In this document: piece after piece, positions 1 to 11,616 of the stretch
Numbering within the stretch: position 1 is the stretch's first letter
Layout of the letters: the number at the start of each line of letters is the position of its first letter
Source of the DNA: Muricea muricata
Lineage: Eukaryota > Cnidaria > Anthozoa > Malacalcyonacea > Plexauridae
DNA length: 64,000 bases
NCBI GenBank assembly: GCA_963855995.1
Contig: OY979717.1
Coordinates: 2,353,179-2,417,178 of the forward strand
Direction: 5' to 3'
Position numbers and translations under genes: made by a program
Notes under the pieces: generated by a model
Database searches by the model: none
Told to the model about the DNA's origin: nothing
The model's input: only the letters and a program-made list of their open reading frames with translations

Positions 1-79
1 CCTAAATATGTTACCTGTAAACCCTGGCGTGCAAAGGATGACATCAAGAACCCTTTGGTGAGGGAAATTAATCTGACCC

Positions 80-2932
80 ATGATGGCTCACACAATTCCA
101 GTCAGAATTTCTTACCGTAACCGTCGTCACAGACCTAAGCAAAATATGCGGAACGCATCTAACTTAATGCAAGTAAGACAGTGTAACCATGTTGAAACGA
201 ACAAGGTTACGAAATCCAGGCTCCCAAAATTGGCTTTAATAAACGCACGTTCCCTTTTACCCAAGGTTGATGAACTTATCGCAAATCAATCTGTGAACTC
301 AGTAAATTTGGTGGCTGTGACGGAAACATGGTTGAACGACGATATAGAAGATAACCTTGTTTCAATTAGGGGTTATAACATTTTCCGACGGGATCGCCCT
401 CATCGACGTGGAGGTGGGGTTTGTGTATATCTCTCTGAGCATATTCATGCTAAGCGTCGAATTGACCTTGAAAGCGACAATTTTGAGTGCTTGTGGCTTT
501 GGCTACGCCCCACTACGCCGGCTAGACCCCTTTCAGGCATTGCAGTCTGTGTGGTCTACCACCCACCTGGGTTGCCCGAACATGAACATTACCTCCTAAA
601 CGAATATTTAACCAATAGCGCGAATACTCTATGCAACCAATATCCCAATTGCGGTCTTGTTATCCTAGGCGATTTTAACGATTTCCAAACAGCGAACCTT
701 TTATCAAGACATAACTTAAAGCAATTGGTTCAGGCACCCACGAGAGGCTCGGTTATTCTAGATCTCATAATTACCAACTTATCAAATCTTTATGAAGCCC
801 CCCAAGTTCTAGCCCCACTTGGATCCTCGGATCACAATATTGTCACATGGTCTTCCGACTTAACGAAGTCTAACCCAAGTTTGCACACCAAGTCTACTAA
901 ACGTTTGGTACGTCGATACCCTCGATCTTGTATTGACGCTTTTGGGAGATGGGCTACAAGCCATGATTGGTTCAGTGAACTTGGGCCTACAGCCACAGTT
1001 GACGATCTAGCAACATCTTTTACATCGCAATTTGTGCAAGCAATTGACCGTATATTTCCTCCTAAGTTGGTAAAATTGCACCATTCCGATAAACCTTGGG
1101 TAACACCAGCCATTAAAACCCTCATAAGAGACCGTCAGAAAGCATTCCATAGCAGGAACAATCCCCTTTGGCTCTCACTAAGATGCAAGGTCCAATACGA
1201 AATAAGGGAAAGAAAAAAGTCCTTTTATAAGAATAAAGTCCAGCATCTAAGAAACACTGACAGTCGTAGATGGTGGAAAATGGTCAACAAAATGTCCGGT
1301 AAACCTGAGAAAACAAAACATTTCTCTTTAGAAAGAAACGGGGAAACTCTGAACGACGATCAACTAGCAAGTGCCCTTAACGAATTTTACGTCTCTGTCA
1401 ATGCGGATATTCCGACATTTGACGTAAATTTACTGCCCGCATTCTTACCGGCTAATGACGCCTTTTTATCCGTTCAACCTTACGAAGTCTGTCTAAAACT
1501 ATTGGCCCTCCAACCTTATAAAGCAGCAGGACCTGATAATGTACCAAGTCGATTTCTAAAAGATTTCGCTCACGTGCTAGCCGATCCAGTTCCCACCATT
1601 TTTAATGCCTCCCTTTCCTCTAGCGTCGTCCCGAGAATTTGGAAAGAATCCAATATCATTCCAATCCCAAAGGTACAACAACCTGAATGTGAAGGAGATA
1701 CCAGACCAATATCGTTGACCTCTTGCCTCTCCAAACTGCTGGAAGACTTTGTTGTAAGTTGGCTAATTGACGACGTCAAGGGAAAGATTGACCCCTGCCA
1801 ATTTGGCTGTTTGAAAGGAACGTCGACCACCTATTGCCTCCTTGACATGCTCCACTCTTGGCTCTCCCGCTTGGATTCGGACTCCAATGGTAAATACATT
1901 CGTATTAGTTTCTTAGATTTCTCGAAGGCCTTCGACCGCATTGGATACAATATTCTCATTGAAAAACTGCTAGACCTGGGCATTAAGCGGTCTTTAATAT
2001 CCTGGACTATAAACTTTCTTTGTGATCGAAGACAACGAGTTAAAATTGGAGAATCCCTTTCAAGTTGGCTCCCAGTGACAGCCGGGGTTCCTCAAGGGAC
2101 TAAACTTGGTCCAATATTGTTCCTCATTATGATTAATGACTTAAGAGTAAATTCCCCAGGCACGAAAATGTGGAAATTTGTAGACGATGTCTCATCTTCT
2201 GAAAATCTTACATCGAACAGCTTCTCGGTCACTCAGTCAACTCTTGATTCTATCGATTCATGGGCAACTTACAATTGTATGAAATTGAATGCCAAAAAGT
2301 GCAAAGAACTCCGGGTTTCCTTTCTTAAAGAAACTCCGCAGCTACCATCTTTGACAATTGATGGTCACGTGGTAGAAACGGTACAATCGCACAAAGTGTT
2401 GGGTTTAATTATTCAAAATAATCTTAAATGGGACGAGCAAATTCGATCAATCATCACCAAGGCCTCCAAACGGTTATACGGTCTTCGGGTATTATGCCGC
2501 GGTGGTATCCCTCCTGCTGATCTTACCAACATATACTTCGCGCTTATACGTTCTATTCTGGAATACTGTTGTGAGGTATGAAATTACGCGATACCTCGCT
2601 ATCTGTCTGACGAACTGGAAAGAGTACAAAAGCGTGCCATGCGCATTATCTTTCCTGGCCATTCGTACGACGAATTTCTCCAATTGGCTAATTGCACAAG
2701 ACTTAGCGACAGGTGAAACGAAATCTGTATAAATACCTTAAAGAAGATTGCTAAACGAGCAGGTCCCCTCGTTGAACACGTGACACAATCCAGAGCTTGC
2801 GCTCAACAATATTGTATTAGAAACTGAAATAATCTGTCATTGTATAAACGCAGAACTGAACGCTTTAAAAACAGTTTCTTTCCAAGAGCAATTGTTGAAC
2901 TGAATGCCATGTAATAGAAAAAGGAAAATACC
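80..2932 (+). pseudogene. LINE ORF2: APE-type endonuclease and reverse transcriptase, with nonsense mutations
   Basis: The protein would nick target DNA and copy the element RNA. The N-terminal part is an exonuclease-endonuclease-phosphatase domain: an INARSLLPK start, TETWL, RRGGGVCVY, GDFND and SSDHN motifs, roughly residues 50-260. RT follows from about residue 470: RPISLT, FLDFSKAFDR, GVPQGTKLGP and the catalytic KFVDD. The open frame stops at a TGA (2579-2581) where family members usually have Trp after YCCEV. The same frame then continues through recognisable C-terminal LINE sequence, with further TGA codons at 2714 and 2825, to a TAA near 2930. Two adjacent ATGs (80 and 83) follow in-frame stops at 59 and 74, so the start region seems real. 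Three stops mean it is dead, although the endonuclease and RT core is intact. Confidence 0.88.
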
Positions 2933-3121
2933 TTAGATTAAATGATCAAATTTTAACAATATTCATAATTTACTATTCGATCTTAACTTATATATTAATA
3001 ATATTTGTAACTTATTTTACCTTAAAGTTTATGACCGTGTAAATAACTATTAACTAAATTTCACTTTGAATGTAAACACATTGTAATTCATTGTTTATGC
3101 GAAAATGTGTAATTAAACTCC

Positions 3122-3149
3122 AAATGAAATGAAATGAAATGAAATGAAA
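3122..3149 (+). repeat. (AAATG)n 3' tail of the LINE
   Basis: About five tandem AAATG units lie at the exact boundary between the LINE 3' UTR and the interrupted minus-strand gene. Short tandem tails of this kind are the 3' termini of CR1/L2-type LINEs. Confidence 0.85.
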
Positions 3150-3150
3150 C

Positions 3151-5388
3151 TGTTCGCTATTCGTTGACTGATTTGGTCGAATACATCAGAGAAACGGTCT
3201 AACAATAGCGAATAGCTTTCCTGACTAATTTCCACCAAATAGTCGATAAATTGTTTAAGCATTCCTCTTGTATTACAAGAGGACACAAAACACTTTGGTT
3301 CATCATAGCCGGGGACATTGGAACAAACAGAGACACTCAACGGGACATGTTCAGCTTCCCATGTCAGCTTTGCTGTGTTTTGCAAGTTTTCTCGTGCCTA
3401 TTAAGCACCCACGCTGTTTTCCATAATTTGTCGCACTTTGAACAACAGTAAGACTTCGAGTACATGTTCAGGTTTTTGATATAACTGAAGTGGCTTCCGT
3501 ATAGGTTAAGATACATACTGTTGGCATAAGTACGGTGAGATCGTTGAATGAGTTGAGCTACAATATCCGTCTTGTCGTTATCCTCATCCTCATATTCCAC
3601 AAGTCGGTATACATAAATGTTCAGTTCAAATAATTTTTTTAAGTCTGGAAGTTCTTCGAGTGTAACACCATCAAAATCCTCAAAATCGTCAGCGTAGCGT
3701 TCAAAATAATGTTGCGTGTCGCATTCTAAATTGTGTGCGTGACATCCACGGTGTAGAGCCAAACAACGGAAGAAACATAATTTGTCCTCGTACGGTAAAC
3801 CAGTTTGTTTGTTACAGTCTAGTGAAACAACAGCGGGATTCTCCAACACATATTTGGGTAAGCGAGTACTACGACCAATAGGATGCTCGCGAAGTTTCGT
3901 AACATAAAACGTAGCATTCGTGATATCCACCACAACCCATTTAGAGTTCGGACGTTGTTGTCGAGCCCATTCAAATACATCCAAGTTCTCCAACGCCAAA
4001 CGCACTTGTTGTAAATCCTCACGACTGCGAATCAGAAAGGGTGCCTCAAACACCCGGTTGCTATTGGCAGAGGAGTGATGGTACTGCATCTGTTCCGTAT
4101 CGTTATTAAACAGTGCAAAGCCAAAAGAAAGGTTAAGTTTAAATACGGTCGTTTGGTCTTGAAATATACGTTCGACATCACCAACAAGTTCGCCCATATT
4201 CAACGAGTTTAAGCGGTAATTGTACCAATCCTGAACTCGATTGCCACGACTTTGTCTGGTTCGGATGGTGCGCCAATTGTCTCGATGAAGTGTGGAAGGA
4301 AGGTCAGCTGGTGGGTAGACATGATCTTGAGGAAATGGATTGGACGTCGAAGCCTCTAGAAAAAAAGAACATTGTTTTATAAACTTTTGGGATTTGCAAA
4401 ATTGACATAAACTACACCCGATGTTGAAGTCCGTAGGAAGAGAAATATTTGAATATTATCAATTTTTATGCTCACCATCATTTACTCTCGCTCGTTTCGC
4501 TTGGGTCGATGTAGTTCCAGTTGCCTTGCGCTTACGACCACCAACTTGACCGTCCGATGCCCCTACAGGATAAAAGTTTCAAATTTCAAGTCTCGATCAT
4601 TTGTTTAATTATAGCTGACACAACTTACCTTCGCTTACTCTTACTCGTTTTGGTCGGGTTATTGTAGGGTCCGTTCTCCTCCTTTCTCCAGCACCGACTT
4701 GATGTTTATCTCGCTGATGAGCTTGTAGCGGAAATATATTCCGAAACACCTCGCCACAAATGTTACATGTATATTCACGTTCGGCTCCCCGCCGCTCGTG
4801 CATCTTTAGATGGTCATTGAGCTTATCCTTGAAAATAGAAAATAATCCACGTTAGCAAACTCAAGTTCAAATAAATACCTTACGTCAGCTTTGACTCTAG
4901 AACAAAACTGCAACTAGAGCATACCTTTCGGCTAAATTTCTTATGACATTTTTGGCACCCGAAGGTTTTTTCTTGATGGATTTTTTCATGGCGTCTCATA
5001 TTACTACATACTAGACGCAAAATCTTTATCACACAAACCACACGTGAATGGACGGTCGCTCGAATGAACTCTTTGAATATGTCGTTTCAAATCATGCGAG
5101 CGCGTGAACACTTTATTACATTGGTCGCACTTATAACCGGACTTTTTTGGTTCATTTTGCCAGTCGTTCCATTCCGCTAGAACTTGTTCTTGAATCTCTG
5201 GCGACCATGACTCAAACATATCGTCCACCGCCAACGCACACAGTTCACGATTCAACTCCTCATTCTCCAGCTCTTCCATAAACTGATCTCTCCTAAAACA
5301 TAAAACCAAATTCATAAGACTGCTTTAAATCCAAAATTTAATACAACATATCAACTTACCTGATATTTTCTTGATGTTGTTGAGTCAT
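3151..5388 (-). pseudogene. C2H2 zinc-finger / family B DNA polymerase-type mobile-element gene, five exons, broken
   Basis: Five exons join with consistent GT-AG phases: 5360-5388 (ATG at 5388), 4925-5292, 4629-4827, 4476-4562 and 3364-4355. Exons 2-3 encode about four C2H2 fingers (for example YKCDQCNKVFTRSHDLKRH and YTCNICGEVF). Exon 4 is a basic, nuclear-signal-like linker. Exon 5 carries a block around LCFFRCLALHRG that resembles an OTU-like cysteine protease, then SYIKNLNMYSK and a CxxC...H finger. I recall this arrangement from proteins with a DNA_pol_B_2 domain in cnidarian genomes. Exon 2 contains a 7-nt insertion (near 5003-5012) that breaks the frame; without it the exon is exactly in phase. 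Exon 5 ends at a stop (3364). Polymerase-like sequence resumes in another frame at 3151-3385 (HVPLSVSVCSNVPGYDEP), with a stretch apparently missing between. The LINE tail cuts it off at 3150. The polymerase catalytic part is not in the window. Confidence 0.72.
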
Positions 5389-5511
5389 ATCTTCAAATTT
5401 TTCAAAAGGAACAGCTGTTGTAGCCTCTTGGACAAGAATAGATTCGCGAGTTAACCAAAGAGATCAAACCAAGTGTAATCCTAACATTAATGTATGCTCG
5501 ACTCGACGGCG

Positions 5512-5610
5512 AATTTATATAGTTTTATGCCACCAACCATTAACCAATCAGAGCGCGACTATAGCGTACGTCACGGGGCATACGTACGCTGTTTTAACCA
5601 ATCAGAGCAC
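5512..5610 (-). promoter_or_regulatory. Probable promoter of the C2H2/PolB-type gene
   Basis: On the minus strand a TATATAAA box lies at 5514-5521, about 125 nt upstream of the predicted ATG. Farther upstream are two direct copies of an ACCAATCAGAGC element (near 5542 and 5598), which contains CCAAT, and between them an inverted GCGTACG/CGTACGC pair. This is inference from position and motifs only. Confidence 0.45.
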
Positions 5611-5631
5611 GACGTTCCCGCATACTAATTA

Positions 5632-5757
5632 GTGCGGCACCCTGTGGAGGCTTGCAGCGCCCTGCGGTACCCTTGCGGCACCCTATGGAGGCTTGAGGCG
5701 CCCTGCGGTACCCTTGCGGCGCCCTATGGAGGCTTGCGGCGCCCTGCGGTACACTTG
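5632..5757. repeat. GC-rich 41-bp tandem repeat, three copies
   Basis: Three imperfect copies of a 41-bp unit built around GCGGCACCCTATGGAGGCTT and GCGCCCTGCGGTACCCT. Its GC content contrasts sharply with the flanks. It lies between the promoter of the C2H2 gene and the 3' end of the hAT transposase and may be a subterminal repeat of that transposon. Confidence 0.8.
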
Positions 5758-5764
5758 CGGTGCT

Positions 5765-8255
5765 CTAAAAAAAGGCTCGAAAACCTCCTACTATACTACT
5801 TGTATCTTTCACGCGCCGTCTCTTTTCGTCAATAAAATGACGAACGGCAGGTCTTGGGTCGAATTTTGACAAGACTGGCATGTTGATGTTGACATAAAGA
5901 TGATTACTTATCGTTTCGCGTTCAAGACGATTCCTTGAGTTCGTCTTTACGGTGTTGTAGGCAGAGACCAATCTTTCACAATCTGCTGAGTGTGGTTTAC
6001 ATACAAGGATCCGGGCCAGCATCTTTGTTAGCGTTTCAGTCTTGGAATTTGCACACAAGTTTTGCAATAAAGCTTTCGGGTTGCTTTTATGCATGGTGCT
6101 TTCCTGTACATCTTCATACTCTTGTGCCAGATATCGCAGGTCGAGATCCGGTGCCACTGAGGCATGAATCTCTCGGATATCTGCTTCACTTGCAGTAAAC
6201 TTTACAAATGATGAAAAATTTTCTTTTGCCTGATCATCTATGTTGAGCCTTGTTTCCATAAAATTACGCAATGACTGTAATACCTCGAACTTTATCGCGG
6301 AGAACGCTCTGGTTTCGGAAACATAGAGATTTCTACGGGACGAGCGTCTTTCTTTCTGCCACAAAACTGTCCCAAAAAATGTTTCATTTTCCTCATCGTA
6401 GCTTTGCGAAAACCTGTCTTCCCATCCACCAAGTATTGGGCGTTGCTGTAATTTGTCGATTTTTGCGATGAACTTCTTTGTTTCTGGGACAATATCAACG
6501 ATTGTTATGTCGTCTCCTTGTAACTTCTTCTGTAACATCTTCAGAAGGAAAAGAACATCGCCCAGTAAGCACATAAGCATTAAGTTGTCTTTGTTTGACA
6601 ACAGTTTTGTAGGAAACTTTATAGGATTTTATGGTTATTGTTACTCGCGTGCGTCTCGCGCGTGTCCGAACTTTAGATCGGAGAGTTTCGGAATATACCG
6701 GTAGAGAGAAAAAAGGCTGCATGTTCATGTGTTAAACATAAAGTTTTAAGTCATTAAAAACATCAAAAACCAACTAATCTATCGTGAAGTGTTGGGGGGA
6801 AAACGTTGCGGAGGCAATCCCCAACAGTTTCCCGAAACCCTTCGCTTGCTCTTCCTCTGATCTTTCACAAAACACCATAATTGCCCTCCAAGAGGCGAGA
6901 ACCGCATCGATCAAACCTGCTGTAAATTCCGTCCACCTGATCTCGTAATACTTTGGTAGGCGCCAAACATTGAGATCTTGTTCTTTTGCATACTTTTCAA
7001 GCTCTGCTGTACGTACTGCTGACGCATGGAAAAACAAAGAGATGCCAGAAACTTTTCGTATCAGAGTATCTACTTCTGAAACGTTCTTACACAGATCATG
7101 GTACGCTAATGCAGAAGAGTGAACTGCACAGACTGACTTCAACAGTGGAAAACTAGCTTCTTCTTTGGCTCTTTCATCATCAATCAATTTCCACAGCCCA
7201 TTATGCTCACCAACATTCTTGTTTTCCCCATCCGTTGTCATATGGTTGGAAATGGTCAACACTTTGTTCAAACCTATTGTGTCAGCAGCGCCTTCCTTCA
7301 ATGCTTCTAAGTGACCCTTGGCACCTCTATTTTTAACATGGCCAAGATCAACATACCGAAGTAGTTCGTTTCCATGCTTGTTAATAACATTTAACAACAT
7401 GAACTCGTTATCTTTTTGGGTACGATCCATCGAAGCATCACAGCGGAAAGACGCTGCCAGACAGTCATCAATTTCTTCTTTAAATCTTGGTAAGTCTGCC
7501 TGCACGATAATTTTCAAAAGTTGCTGATGACTTGCTGGTGTGACCTATTATAAGTCAAATACCGACGCGTCATACTCTTCAAAAGGATTGTTGTAATCGA
7601 AATTTTGAGCAAATTCACTAGCTACGACTCTTGATAGCCAGGAAAAGGCGGAAATTGACAAATTTTTTGCATCATTGTACACCTGAATTATCAATTTACC
7701 GATTCGATTGGCGAGAAGGTGTGTTTGTACATTTGCTATCTTCAATAAGGGTATTGCTTGCATTTTTCCAGACGAAGATAACCCCTTGAACGGCCTCTTT
7801 ATGAGCTTCACTTCTGAGATGGATTGCTATTGTTCCACTACGGGCCTCTGTTCCAGTTGGTGAGCATATTGGGGGAATTCGACCTCTGTTGCAAAACCTT
7901 TTAACTGCATCTGAATTTTCATTACAAGCTTTGCATCTTATTCTTTTTCTCTCTCCAGATTTGGTAGGCACCACTTCTATTTCTTTTGATGTAGTTTCGC
8001 AGAAAACAGAGTCACTTTGAGACGTCAGTTCACGTTCATGTTCACTCTCAGAACTATCGACTGAAACTGTTGAACTTAAAGTGAAGAACTTTCGGTATTT
8101 GTATTTGCTTCGTAGAGTTCGTTCCATTGATCTGACTGCTTGTACAGCAATTGTGAATTTAAACTATCATTCTTCAAGGGCGCTTGAGCTGGTTTGTTTG
8201 CTTCATTAGCATTTCTAGTTATAAAGAAATCTAGCTTTGACTGTTTTTTGGCCAT
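5765..8255 (-). pseudogene. hAT-type transposase (KIAA1586/ZBED-like), multiply broken
   Basis: The likely start is the ATG at 8255 (MAKKQSKLDFF), typical for this transposase type. A zinc-binding CKAC...HLRSEAH segment follows near 7840-7940. The RNase H-fold core is marked by RCDASMDRTQ and TTDGENKNVGEHNGLW. The C-terminal hAT dimerisation region contains HSADCERLVSAYNT (near 6000). The reading is spread over four blocks (8255-8076, 8127-7696, 7811-6774, 6601-5765). There are single-base frame shifts near 8090 and 7800, a TAA-TAG pair near 7545-7550, and about 170 bp of unrelated sequence (6602-6773) before the last block, perhaps an intron or insertion. KIAA1586-like domesticated genes share the fold, but the breaks argue for a dead transposon. 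I could not define terminal repeats. Confidence 0.75.
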
Positions 8256-8576
8256 CTTTCTAACCTATTGTATTCTGACAGCCGTTTAGTTGCTTTCCTG
8301 TTGATCAGCAAGTAAAGCTGACCAATCAGCTGCAATGCTGGTTTAAGTAAATATATTAGTAATATCAATGACTGGATAACAATAGACAAATTTATCTCCA
8401 AAATTTTAAAATAGGCGAAGAAGCGAAAATCTATGTCCACAGTTGAAAGGAACGCTCCAAAATTAGTATAACTGCGAAGTTTCATTGAGAAATATTGAAA
8501 TATCAGGAAAATATGGCTATGGGAAATTTGTAGATTTCATATCATGTTATTACTGTGGCGATAGAACTGCCGGGCG
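8256..8576. other. Spacer, probably 5' non-coding part of the hAT element
   Basis: No supported coding sequence or repeat. It lies upstream of the transposase start on its strand and may include the transposon's non-coding end. The inverted Penelope pair begins at 8577. Confidence 0.4.
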
Positions 8577-8881
8577 GAAATCGAATTCGCAGAATAAATA
8601 TCAAAGCCCAACATAGTGCTTTTAGTAGAGCCATAAATAGACCAGTTTCATAAGGTTATATATATTTATTAAAAGTGACGTTTCGTCTTATAGTAATAGT
8701 TTATTAGGACTCTCTTGCAGTTACAGACAACTGAATTAACGAGTGCTTTACAATGAATAAAAATATGTGATAAAATAGTACATAGATATGCTTTAGAATC
8801 TAAGCTATTTACAAGAATTAAATCATTAAGCATTTACCAAAATAGTAAATAGTGCATGCATAATTGGTCAGGACCAACATA

Positions 8882-11616
8882 TTAAAAGTATTTAAATGTA
8901 AAAAAGGATTGAGCTTTAATTGTTCTACAATCAGTAACATTATTAAATAGATAAGATCGATCAGTGTTTTGTCTCAAATTAATGTTATGGTCAGGAACAA
9001 CAGGGATTGGCAGTAAGGGATGGTTATCTCGCTTCATTCTGACCATGTATTTCTGACATATTTGCTCTCTTCTTGTGGATAAAGTTGGTAGTTGTGCAGA
9101 GTTCAGGGCCTCCGCATATGACTCGCTCTCCGAGAAAATTATCTTTAGTGCTCGTTTTTGAACCGACTCGATTTCCTTCGATAGATAATCCGGAATGTTT
9201 TGCCAAATAGGGACAGCGTACTCAAGTACTGGTCTTACTGTGCACAGGTACACTTTCAGTAAATTCTTTTGGTCAACCCCAGCTCTTCGCAGGACTCTTA
9301 AAGGGTATAGTTTTTTGTTAGCCTTCTTAACAATGTACTCGATATGGGGATTCCATTTTAGGTCACTACTCAAAATGACACCCAAAGATTTATACGTTGT
9401 CACACGCTCAATAACATTGTTACCAATTTGGATTGGTCGGAGTAAGAAATTGGGATTATGTAGGAAGTTTATAAGCATTTCCTTACACTTCTTAGGATTG
9501 AGCTTCATGTTATGTTCATTAGCAAATTCATGTATATCCGAGACTGCGAAATTAAGGAGGCTGATAGAGTTTCTCGGAATAATCTCAAGGGCTGAAGTAT
9601 CATCCACGAATTTTGTACGGAGATGCCAGTTAGCCAGTAAGCTATTTGTCATGCCCATAAAAAGAACCACTCCGAGTTTAGTCCCTTGGGGTATTGAGAA
9701 AGGACACTACCAATTCTAACCGCCTGCCTACGATTGAATAGAAAGGCTGAGATCCAGGACAGCAAGGCAGGGTGGACCTGGAGCTTATACAGTTCTTGTA
9801 TTAAAATAGAGTGGTCAATTAGGTCAAAACCTTTTGAGAAGTCTGCGAAAAAGATACGAGCACCAGCTTCGCCCCCGTCCAATGCCTCATGAATTGTTTG
9901 CATCATGTAGAGAAGGGCATCTGTTGTTGAGTGCCCTTTACGGGCATATTGGCGAGGGTCGATTTTTCCTTCCAAGTTCTTTAATAGTCTAGTGCAAGTA
10001 AAGCCTTCCATAACTTTTGCCATTGAAGAAGTAAGCGAGATTGGGCGGAGATCATTTTCAATTGTTTGTGGAGCTGATATCTTCGGAACTGGAATTACGA
10101 TAGATGACTTAAGTGGTGATGGAATATTCGCTTCTTTCATTGACTGGTTGTAAATATTACAAATAACTGGAGCCAGTTCAGGAGCAAACTCTTTCAGGAT
10201 TCTATTCGGGATATTATCAGGGCCAATCGCCTTACTAATTTGCAGTGATGCTAATGATTTAAACACCTCACTTTCCGTAACCAGGAATTCTTCCGGGATA
10301 TGCATAGGTGGAGTTGGTTGGCTCAGAGGGGCGAAATGGTCTGTAAGGCTAACAAAGAAGTCGTTCACTGTATTAGCTAGGGATTCTATATCCATGTTGT
10401 TATCAAGGAACTGATGGTACCATTCCTGTCGGATATTTTGTCCTGATAGTTTTTTAATCTCTTTCCACCACTTGACAGGGCTAACTCTGTCAACATCTGC
10501 CACCTTACTATGAAAGTAATTAGATTTTGCTAACTGGATCGCACGTTGAACCTTATTCCTCCAAAAACTATAGTCTTTAGAATTTTTTCCTTGTTGCTGG
10601 AATACACATTGGCGTCTAGAAATCCACAGTTTTATCGTATTAGTAATCCACGGCCGATCTGTCGGATGCTTTTTAATCATTTTCTGTGGAAAGAAGGTAT
10701 TAACTGCTTGGTCCAGCTCTGACATAAAGAGGTCAAATTTATCTTTGCTCGTACTTGCACTTAATACCGATGACCAGTTTTGTTTTGTTATCCATCGTCC
10801 AAAGGCACACCACGCAGAGTTCCGCATGTCCCGGATTTTAATTTTGGTAATAGTCTGTTTAGATGATATTGCTATATTTAGTTTTGCTAAGATCGTATAG
10901 TGGTCGGACGAACCAACCTTTGGCAATCTAGATACTTCAAACAACTTAGGTCTATTTGTTAACAGCCAATCCAATATGGCAGAATCTCTGGTTTTAAAAG
11001 ATATAAGTTGTTTAAGATGGTTCACCTGTGTGATATATTTCATTTTAAAACCTGTAGACGTGGGATTAAAGTCACCTGTAAGTAGAACAAGAGCGTTAGG
11101 TTCCTTAAAGAGTAATGAGTCAAGGTTATTCTGCACATGGTCCCTAAGGACAACATTCTCAGGTTCTTTATTAGATGTTGAATGATATATTACTCCTAGA
11201 ATAATAGATGTAATATCTCTTGGTAGTTTATGTGCTCTTAATGAAATCCAAATTGATTCTACATCAGATTGGTCGCATGAATCCAAACGGTTACAAGGTA
11301 TTTTTTGATCCAAATATACACAGACCCCACCACCAGAGGATCCTATGCGATCCCTACGAAATAAATTGAATCCAGGGATAGATACGCAATGATCAGGAAT
11401 GTCAGGTGATAGCCACGATTCAGTTATGCAAATAACACTTGCAGAGTTTAGCTCTGCAATTTGCTGGAGCTCATCAATTTTCTTTGGTAATGATCTAATA
11501 TTAGTGGACAATATAGTCGGGATATCATAGGATTTTGGGGGATTCTTATTAGTAACAAGGGGAATTGAGATCAGGTTGTTAATATTTCGGGTCTTCCGGG
11601 TGTGATCTTTAATCAA
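8882..11616 (-). pseudogene. LINE ORF2: endonuclease-reverse transcriptase, one frameshift
   Basis: The endonuclease domain begins with STNIRSLPKKIDE and includes TESWL, SSGGGVCVY, GDFNP and SSDHY. RT contains RPISLTSSMAK, FFADFSKGFDLIDH, then, after the shift, PQGTKLG and the catalytic KFVDD. The frame opens at 11616, overlapping the ORF1 stop. No ATG begins it: the frame is open upstream into ORF1 without a stop, and the first codon after the overlap is TTG, so ORF2 may depend on -1 slippage or reinitiation. A one-base indel between about 9695 and 9720 splits ORF2 into 9649-11616 and 8882-9670. Everything else, including the C-terminal RT part, is open, so this is a relatively young copy. 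Confidence 0.85.

Larger units (their letters stand above)
1..3150 (+). mobile_element. CR1/L2-like LINE retrotransposon, 3' part to its tail
   Basis: The element comprises an endonuclease-RT ORF, a short 3' UTR and a terminal pentamer array, which is how CR1/L2-group LINEs end. The left end lies off the window or near base 1. It is inserted into a minus-strand PolB-type gene whose coding sequence resumes directly after the tail. The RT active-site box reads FVDD, the same as in the LINE at 8.7-13.4 kb, so the two probably belong to one clade; the exact clade is not assigned. Confidence 0.85.

Noticed and set aside
5632-5835. 67-codon ORF across the GC-rich repeat
   Set aside because: It is a translation of the 41-bp tandem repeat without independent support.
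8541-8576. ATGTTATT at both outer borders of the Penelope pair as a target duplication
   Set aside because: The matching words are not at equal distances from the ends (26 bp of extra sequence on the left), so the duplication is not convincing.
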